Assembly (NCBI RefSeq): GCF_033807575.1
Contig: NC_084705.1
Span: 11,402,019-11,466,018 of the forward strand
Length of the DNA stretch: 64,000 nucleotides
Source: Cydia pomonella
Lineage: Eukaryota; Arthropoda; Insecta; Lepidoptera; Tortricidae
Direction: 5' to 3'
Shown: one piece after another, positions 53,401 to 62,400 of the stretch
Layout of the letters: the number at the start of each line of letters is the position of its first letter
Numbering within the stretch: position 1 is the first letter of the stretch
Notes under the pieces: model-generated
Told to the model about the DNA's origin: nothing
Seen by the model: the letters and a program-made list of their open reading frames with translations, nothing else
Databases searched by the model: none
Program-made: the position numbers and the translations under genes

Positions 53401-56400
53401 ACACATAGTCATTCGGTCAATACATAAATTAAATACTCCTGAGAGTCCTAAGTGTAGCGAGTGGAACATACAAATTCTACAGGTTGATTGTGGAGACGTG
53501 AGTAGGCTAAACGCATTCAGCAAATTATTACTATCTACTGTTTCGTGATAGCATTAGTAAGATTAAAGTTATTTTTTTAAGTGTTACAAGCTAAATCGCT
53601 TAAATTGTCCACGACATGCATGGACATCCCACAATTAGAATACTTCAGATACCGAAATTCTTCGCTTTTTCTGTCAAACTACATGTCATGACTGTGGTTA
53701 CTTTTGAAAAATTTTATTTCACTTAAGTGTGACTATTTATTTTCTTCATAAATAGTACTCTGCTTTCTTAGCGTTTATGAAAGTTATCCTTATTAATACG
53801 GTGTTGTAGGGTGACCATGAATTGATGTGAATGTTTCACATAAGGCTCCGTGAGTTCAGGTCACAGCTCGCTAAGCACTGAGCGGAGAGCCCCCGGACCC
53901 GGGATTGCGAATAGGTATCATTGTTATCAAATTGTTTATTTTTTGGTAATTTTGAACAAAAAAGAAACCAATGAGTTTGTTAAAAACTAAAACTGCGCAT
54001 TTTTAGAAGTAATTTTCATATTTTCAGCTTTTGTGCAAAAATTGCTATAAATTCTAATGGTGCGTTGTAGACCTATTATATTCGTGTTTTTTTAGCGAGA
54101 GAAAGTTTTCAGAATCAGGTTTTCAACCAATGAATTTACTAGCGGAGAGCCTCAAAATTGCTATCCATATTTTTGATAACCGTATTATGATCGAAAACGC
54201 ATTACGATCTATCAAAAACTCTGCTTGCTGAACCTACGGCACCTTAAATACAATGGCGAACGATCCATTAACATTTACTGAGTGTGTAGGGATTGTCCTG
54301 CATTTTAGTCTTCCCAAGGATTGAAAAAATATCTTGTAAGCCTTTGTAGGTACAACCGAGTAAATATATTACCCACAATGATTATAAAATTTATTTTAAG
54401 TGAAAGGGTTCAATTTCGCATAATTTCGAACACCCTTAATATGCCCGTTAAAGGGTTAAGTATGTCACCTTCTGATCTTTAATCAATAAAATTAATTAGT
54501 AGTCTACTTACAACGGGTAGGTACATTTGAAGGCTTATTTGATAGGGTAAGTAGGTACTCATATTATTGCGTGCATTTCTTAAGCTACCTGTTTGAATGC
54601 TAAAGATGAAAAGATAAAGACAAAGGATGAATTATTCCATATATTTAAAACAAAATAGATGGTCTTACCAAACATGTTTGCTGAGTAGTGGAACACATCC
54701 ATTTTTGGTTGCGCAACAGCCAATTCGTTAAGAGGAAAGAGGACGATCGATTCTACATACAAACGTAGTCCTCACTTTCCTCTCTGGATTTTATGGGGTT
54801 CTTCAAAAAAAGAGTGTACAGGTTCTTAAAGGGTCGGCAACGCGCATGTAATACCTCTGGTGTTGCAGGCGTCCATAGGCTACGGTGACTGCTTACTATC
54901 AGGCGGGCCGTATGCTTGTTTGCCATCGTCGTTGTATTAAAACAAATTTACATTATGGAAAATATTATTACAGAATTTAATGTTTTGTCATAGCTTTGCC
55001 CGACCGTTTGATTTATTTCGTTTATTTGATTATTTTGAAAGTTAGGAGCGAAATACAGCTTTCATACAAAATTTTATTAAAAAGGTCATAACTGTTAATA
55101 ACATTGAAAAAATCGAAAAAAAAATCAAGTCGAGCATAGCTACAATTAAAACACATCAAATTGTATAAAAATATTGTTAATAATCACAATATCCAGAGAG
55201 GAAAATGGGGACTACGTTTGTATGGAAAGGCGGTTTCGGGGCGGTCGTCCCCTTGCGTCTTAAGAGAGTGAGAATGCACGATTGGTGAAAGCGTTTCTAC
55301 CCTGACGCGTGCAGCGCACCCCGTCAATCTCAGGCTCCTCCCGTGTCGTGGCGACAAGGCACCGAGCTGGCTCGCATCGCCTGCCCGTTCTGTTCGTTGG
55401 TACGAGAAGTCCTATCTGTTCATGAACTACAAAATTACTTATTTTATTTCGTAATAATAAGTAAAAGGTACAATGTCACTTTTGTTATAGACACAATGAA
55501 CCATTTTTAAAAGAAGGATAACAATACTAACCCATTGTTAGGAAATGCTATCACATAAAACACGTGTGTCTATGATTTGTTATATCGGAATTGTTAAAGG
55601 ATTGTCTTTATTTTTCCTTTTCATCTAAAAAAAAAAGAAAGAAAAAGACATATTTTACGTAACTGTAAACAAATCGCTAACTACCTATGAAAATATATTT
55701 TTTACAAATCCCGGGCGGACTAAAATAGAATTTTATTGTCATATTTACTCGCTAAACTTCCAGTGCACATCGAATAATGCACTGAGAATAATTTCAAATT
55801 AATATCAAATCATCATCAAGCAAGGCCATCCCCTGTCACCTAAGTTGTTCAATAGTACCCTTGAACAGGTGTTCAGGTAGCTGGTGGCAAGATGGGAACA
55901 TAAAGGAATTGACGTCGGCGGAAGACAGTTAACAAATCTAAGTTTCGCCGACGACATTGTCCTGTTCTCATCTTCAGCTACAGAGCTCCGCGTCATGCTG
56001 CAGGACCTAAGCAGGGCAAGCCTTGAAGTTAGGTTAACAATAAACATGTCAAAGTCTAAGCTCATGAACAATAGTGCACCAATAGGAGTAGAAGTAGACG
56101 GGGGAGAAATAAAATATGTCCATGAGTATATATATACGTACCTGGGCCAAATAGTCTCCTTCCAGGCGCGGCAAGATAAACAAGTTGCAAGACGGACCGA
56201 GAATGCCTGGCGGAGCTTTTGGTCCATAAAGGAGCACATGAAGGGAAGCCTAGCCTGAGAAGAAAATGATAAATAAAGGAGAATAATAATATCAAATCAT
56301 GTTGAGATCGTATTAACATATCCCCTCCCCTTCAAAAGTAAATAAATTCTTGATTTATCTATTCCTATGTTTACAGCGGACAAAAGATTCGAGATCACCG

Positions 56401-59400
56401 CAGTGGAAAGAGGGTACGAAGTGGACATGCGGTTGAAGATCAAGAAAGTAGTGCGGTCCACGTTTGGCACCTACAGCTGCATATCAAAGAACTCGCTGGG
56501 CGACACCGATGGGACAATCAAATTGTACTGTAAGTATACATAGGTCTGTTATTATAGGGTCCCCAGCAAGCTCGGTTCTCCATACAAACGTAGTTACGCT
56601 CCCGTTTTAAAACAACTACCTAGCTAGATTGCTCTGAAACTTTGTACTTACAATATATAGGATAAGAAATATTCTGAAGCTAAATAAACTAAATGCAGGG
56701 CTAGTGCAATTAGTTTATTTAGCTTCAGAATTTTTATACAAAATTAGTTTTTGCTCTATTTTGTTGAAACTGGAGCTAAATATATATAAATTATATACAT
56801 GACTAGATATACGCGCAAAGTTTAATTACGCTCCAACACGCAGTTTTAAACTATGAGAACGAAACTCTGTTTGTAAAGGTGAAATTCGGCCTAGCTTGCC
56901 AGGGACTCTTAATGAAAACAAACAAATCAATCTTCAGTAAAAACATGAATACGGATAAAAATGAAAGAAGTGAATGTTGATAATCCATAAGATGATTAAA
57001 AATAAAACATTGTTTACTGATTGTCTTTAGGTAAACGCCAGCGTGTTGATCTTTTATATTACGTCCCTCGCTCGTCAGAAGCTCAATTACAATTATGGTT
57101 TTACCCTCGCGGCTACATTCTCATACCGCAAAAATAGACTGAAAATAACTTATATAGGCGTGAGAGGGAACTAGAGCTACGTTTACTATGTATTCCTATG
57201 TAATCGAGTTAGCGAAGCAAGAATTTAGGCCCTGGACGATACATAAATATATATCTTAAGTTAGCTAATTCAGTATCTTTTTTATTCGCGAAGCTCAAAC
57301 TCGGCGAGGATAATTATAATAACTACTAGCTTTTGCCCACGACTTTGCCTGCATGGAATTAGCAATTTGCAACACAGTACCAGTCATGTTCAACTGTTTT
57401 CTGAGAAAAATCACTGCTGTCTTTAAAGGTAGGGGGCAACCCTTGGTAGGTGTCAACTATTGGGAGGTACCGACTATTGATATGTGTCGACTACTGGTAA
57501 GTACCAACTATTGGTAGGTGTCGACTATTGGTCAGTACCAACTGTTGGTAGGTGCCGACTATTGGTAGGTGTCGTCTATTGGTAAATGTCGACTATTGGT
57601 AGGCTTCGACTATTGCTAAGTGCCAACTATTGGGAAGTGCTAATTATTGGTAGGTGTCGACTATAACGCCTAGATAAAGTGTAATGGCAATCATTCAATT
57701 GGGCAGAATATGCTTCCATCAATTATCAAGCGATCCATAAATTATCTAGCCGTAACACCGCGATACCGTACATGTTTGAACAAATTAAATTGAAACAAGC
57801 CAAAGTAACACAATTAGAAAACCGGTGTAACACAAATGAGCAGCAACAAAACCAGTCAGCCTTTTTTCGTGCATAAAGAGGGAATTGTGTGCGAGAAAAC
57901 TCAATGCGACCTCGTTATTCTACACTTAAATACACAGAGTATGAAATCAAAACAAGATTAGAACTAATGCTGCAAGAGAAAGGTACAGATATTTGTTGCT
58001 TTTATGAAACATTTTTAAGACGAGGAAGTTGAAATCTTACAAATTGATGGTTACAAAAAAGTTGCTCATTTCTCACGCAAGCGGAAAAAACGGGGTGGAG
58101 TAGCAATCTATGCAAAGCACGAAATCGAGTGTTGCGAGCTGGATTGGATAACTAAGATGTCGGTAGAACGTCATTTTGAATGTTGTGGGGCAACAATATG
58201 TGATCTCAACTATCTGATAATATGCGTATATAGAACGCCAAATAGCAACCTAGATGTCTTTCTTGTAAACATAGAATTTATTTTAAATAAGCTGACAAGG
58301 CAAAGACACAACTATAAAAATATTTTTTTCTTGGGGGATTTCAATGTTAATATTCTCGAGAAAAACAATAAAACTGAACTTTTCCTAAATACTTTCCGCT
58401 CCTACAAACATGCATAGACAACATTTTCACTAATAAAAAACACTGTCAGGTAGAAGTGCTGGACCTCGGACTGTCTGACCATACTTGTCAGATTATTACG
58501 GTTCCAGCTGGCTTGGGATTCAAAGAACAGTATTGGTACATATATAATCGGAATCCAGATAGGTATTTAGAAATTTTTCTGAAATACATTTCAAAAATCA
58601 GCTTTTCAGATGTCTACTCCGCAACAGATCCAAATTACGCTTATAAAGCATTTATTGATACCTTCAGTCTTATTCTGGACCTGTGCATACCGACTGAAAA
58701 AATTAGAGTTACTCACGAAAAAAGCCAAACTGGAAAACTAAAGGGATTGTTGTAGCGAGCAAACGGAAGCGGCAATTATACTTACAAACTCAAAAATCAG
58801 GTAACGAAATAGTTAAAAATGAGTACAAAAAATATTGCCGGATCATAAAAATGGTAACGAAGCAGTCCAAACGAAACACAAATATAAACTATATTAGACA
58901 GAGTACGAACAAAAGTAAGGCTACATGGCAAATAATAAAACAAAATACATAACAAACAAACACAGTAAAAATACGATAGTCTATTAAGATCAATGATATG
59001 GTTCTGGATAATCCTCTTGACATTGCAAATGCAGTAAATAAGTTTTTTATAAACTGTCACAGCCAACTTTAGGTAGCATTTTTATGAGCCCGACGACAAA
59101 ACAAGAGATCTTGAAAATTGTTAAAGAATTAAAAAGTAAGAATAGCACTGACCAAATACCTATGAAAATAATAAAATCAAGTATTGAACACATAGTGGAA
59201 CCCCTGAACCATATAATCAATTTAACTTTAGAACATGGTATCTTTCTTGACGATCTAAAGAAGGCGTTAATAAGACCTTTGCATAAAAAAGGATCTAAAC
59301 GGGAATTAAACAATTATAGACCCATTGCTTTGCTGCCAAATTTTTCAAAAATATTCGAAAAAGTTATATTGAATCGCTTGACATCATTCTTTGACAAATA

Positions 59401-62400
59401 TAAAATATTAAACGCGAATCAATTTGGGTTTCAAAAGGAGAAAAATACAACCTTAGCCATATTCAAAATTCTCTATCAAATATGGTTAGATATGGACAAG
59501 AAAAAACATCTTTCGGATTATTTATAGATTTGTCGAAGGCTTTCGACTGTGTGACTCACGAAATTTTACTGAAACAGTTGGATCACATCGGGATAAGGGG
59601 AGTTGCCTTAAAATGAATAGAATCCTATCTTGATAAAAGAACTCAAGTCACTGTATTAGATTCATATGACAGGACTACCAAAACAGTATTAAGAGTGCAG
59701 TCAGATTGTGAAATATATAGCAAAGGTGTACCACAAGGCAGTGTACTGGGACCACTATTGTTTTTGGTATATGTAAATGAGTTCCCCTTGATAGCTCACC
59801 ACTTGTGTGTTTTGTTTGCCGATGATGTCACTATTTTTATCTCCGAAGACAATGGGTCAGATATAGCCAATGAATTACATAATACCTTAACTCATGTAAT
59901 GGATTAGTTGTCGACTTTAAATCTAAGTGTAAACCTAGAAAAAACAAAAATTGTACAATTTCTAAATTATAAAAAGGTACCAAAAAGTGTTAATGTAGTT
60001 ATGAACAGTAAACAAGTTGAACAAGTAAATTGTACAAATTTCTTAGGAGTCACAATAGATGGCAACCTAAACTGGAAGCATCACATAAAATAAATAAAAA
60101 ACTAGCCAGCGCATGTTATGCGTTATCAATATTGACAAACATAACCTCAACAGATGTCGCAAAGAAGGCGTTCTATGGAAATGTTTATCCCCACCTGACA
60201 TATGTCATAATATTTTGGGGTAATTCGGTAAACGTAGAATCAACATTTATTCTTCAAAAGAGATGCATGCGTATTATACGCATGCATCTCTTTTGAAGAA
60301 TATTTAAACTTAGGTATCTGGAATCTCTTAGAGAAATTTTTAAAGACAATGAATTATCAACTTTGACATGTATCTATATTTTGGAAAATTGTGTATTAGT
60401 TAAGGAACAAAATGACATTTTTATTAAGAAAAATGACTTTAAAATAATATAAGATTGCAATATAAATATGATGTTTGTACGGTTAGACCTTCTAGTTTTA
60501 TACTAAGCAGGAGCACATATGCCACAGGAATAAAAATATTTAATCACTTGCCTGAATATATTAAGGCCCAAAATGGGATCAGATTTAAAAACACGCTCAA
60601 GAAATGGCTGTTAGTAAAAAGTTTCTATAATTTAAATTAATATTTTATGTACATAGAAAATTAATTGTTTTGATGTTATGTTATTGTTATTGTTTTACGT
60701 TTGCATGTATTAGTTTATTATTGTACGCCCGAAATGGGCAAGCTAATGGACATTTGTGATGTTTATAAGACCTATGTACAAACACAGCTTTGACAATAAA
60801 GAAATCTTATCTTATCTTTTTGAAAACAGACTCACTTAATTAGTAATGTTTTTTTTTCTGATGGACGTTTAGGTAAACGCGCGTAAAGCAGTGATTTTGT
60901 CAATCTTCTTTGTAAATTTCGTAAAGTTTGTACTGCTAAAAATAGTAATTTTGTATTACAAATATCCTGTATTTCAACTTTAATAAACTACATTTTTGTT
61001 ATTATAAATTTGAAGTAGTGTAAATGAAAGTTAAACGAAATCATTTTTCAGAAATTACTTTAAAACAAGTGACAATTTCTCTAAAAATTGACTTAATTTC
61101 AACGTAATTTTGATATTTAAACAATCTACAACATTTGCGGAAACTGTTCTTATACATCGTTTTGTATAATTTACTATCATAATTTTTTGGTGAATTTTTA
61201 AAAACTGTCCCTTCTCGTCACCTATTACCGGGGACGCATGCTCTCGACCCCATTATTAAACGGCAAGATGAAAAAATGTGCTAATAGAAACCAATACTTG
61301 TTATTTACAGATTACGTAACAAAAGGTGTATAATTTCAACGACTAAATCTATCAATTTTAAATTTTTGGCCTAAAATCGTTACCGGGCTCTTAATGGGAG
61401 TAAAAGAAAAAGAGGCCGCAATTTGCGCCCTTCGGTGTTCACGGTAGGCCCTCTGATATGATTCCAATTTCTTATATCAATTAGATGTCAGTGCACGTTT
61501 GAATTAGCCTGTATCTCTATACCAAATTTTAACTATATCGGTTCAAATAATTGGTTAGATTACTTATACAGTCAGCATCAAAAGAATTCATTCTTTAATA
61601 GATTAACAAAAAGAGATCCTAACTAATATGTACTTATTATAAATGCGAAAGTAACTGTTTGTCTGTCCGTCATCTCTTCATGCTGAAACCGCAGAACTGA
61701 TTTATCAATCCACATCATCATCAACATCCCAATCGCAGACGAAATCCCGGGCAAATGTTAGTATATCTTCAGGAACGGCAAATAATCTATCATATTGTTT
61801 AGGTACATTTGCATATTTTTCTGGTACTTTATCAAACACGGCTTCAGCCATATCGATGAAATTTACAATATATATAGGGACGTATGAAAATGACAATTCG
61901 ATCAAACCAGGGTAAGTACATTTAGAAAATAATTAGTTTGTGTTTTCGCGGTAGCCCTGGTGATAAATTGTAATGTTTCGATTTAATTTTCAAACAGAGC
62001 CTAACGAGGGCAAAACATCGATCCATGTAGGTTTTATTGTTGATAACATTGGCTTTTGAGTGTTTTCAAATAAGTAATTCAATATTTATATCATACATTA
62101 ATTTTTGTGTGTGAAGTCCCCAATTCGCAGTTTATATGGTCTAATTTTACAAATTTTCGATATAATAATAAAGATAATATTTGTGTTATATAGAATAATT
62201 AGACTATAAAAAAGTATCTGGACTTTTAAACAAGATCTGTAGAGATATATCACTATTTAAAAAGTATTAGAGGATGGCAGATATTTTTTGCGCGTTGTGT
62301 CATTTGCTGCTGACCGTACGACTTGTTAAAAATTAGAGCTCGTAATATGAGGACCCATGTAATTACTATGGCCAATGTTGTTATACGTTATCATATAAGT

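Noticed and set aside
57449..57664. CRISPR-like array
   Set aside because: 17-bp head-to-tail units without spacers in a eukaryotic intron: a minisatellite.
61705..61905. 66-codon minus-strand ORF with acidic C-terminus
   Set aside because: No motif recognised, overlaps a dispersed-repeat fragment and lies in an intron on the opposite strand.
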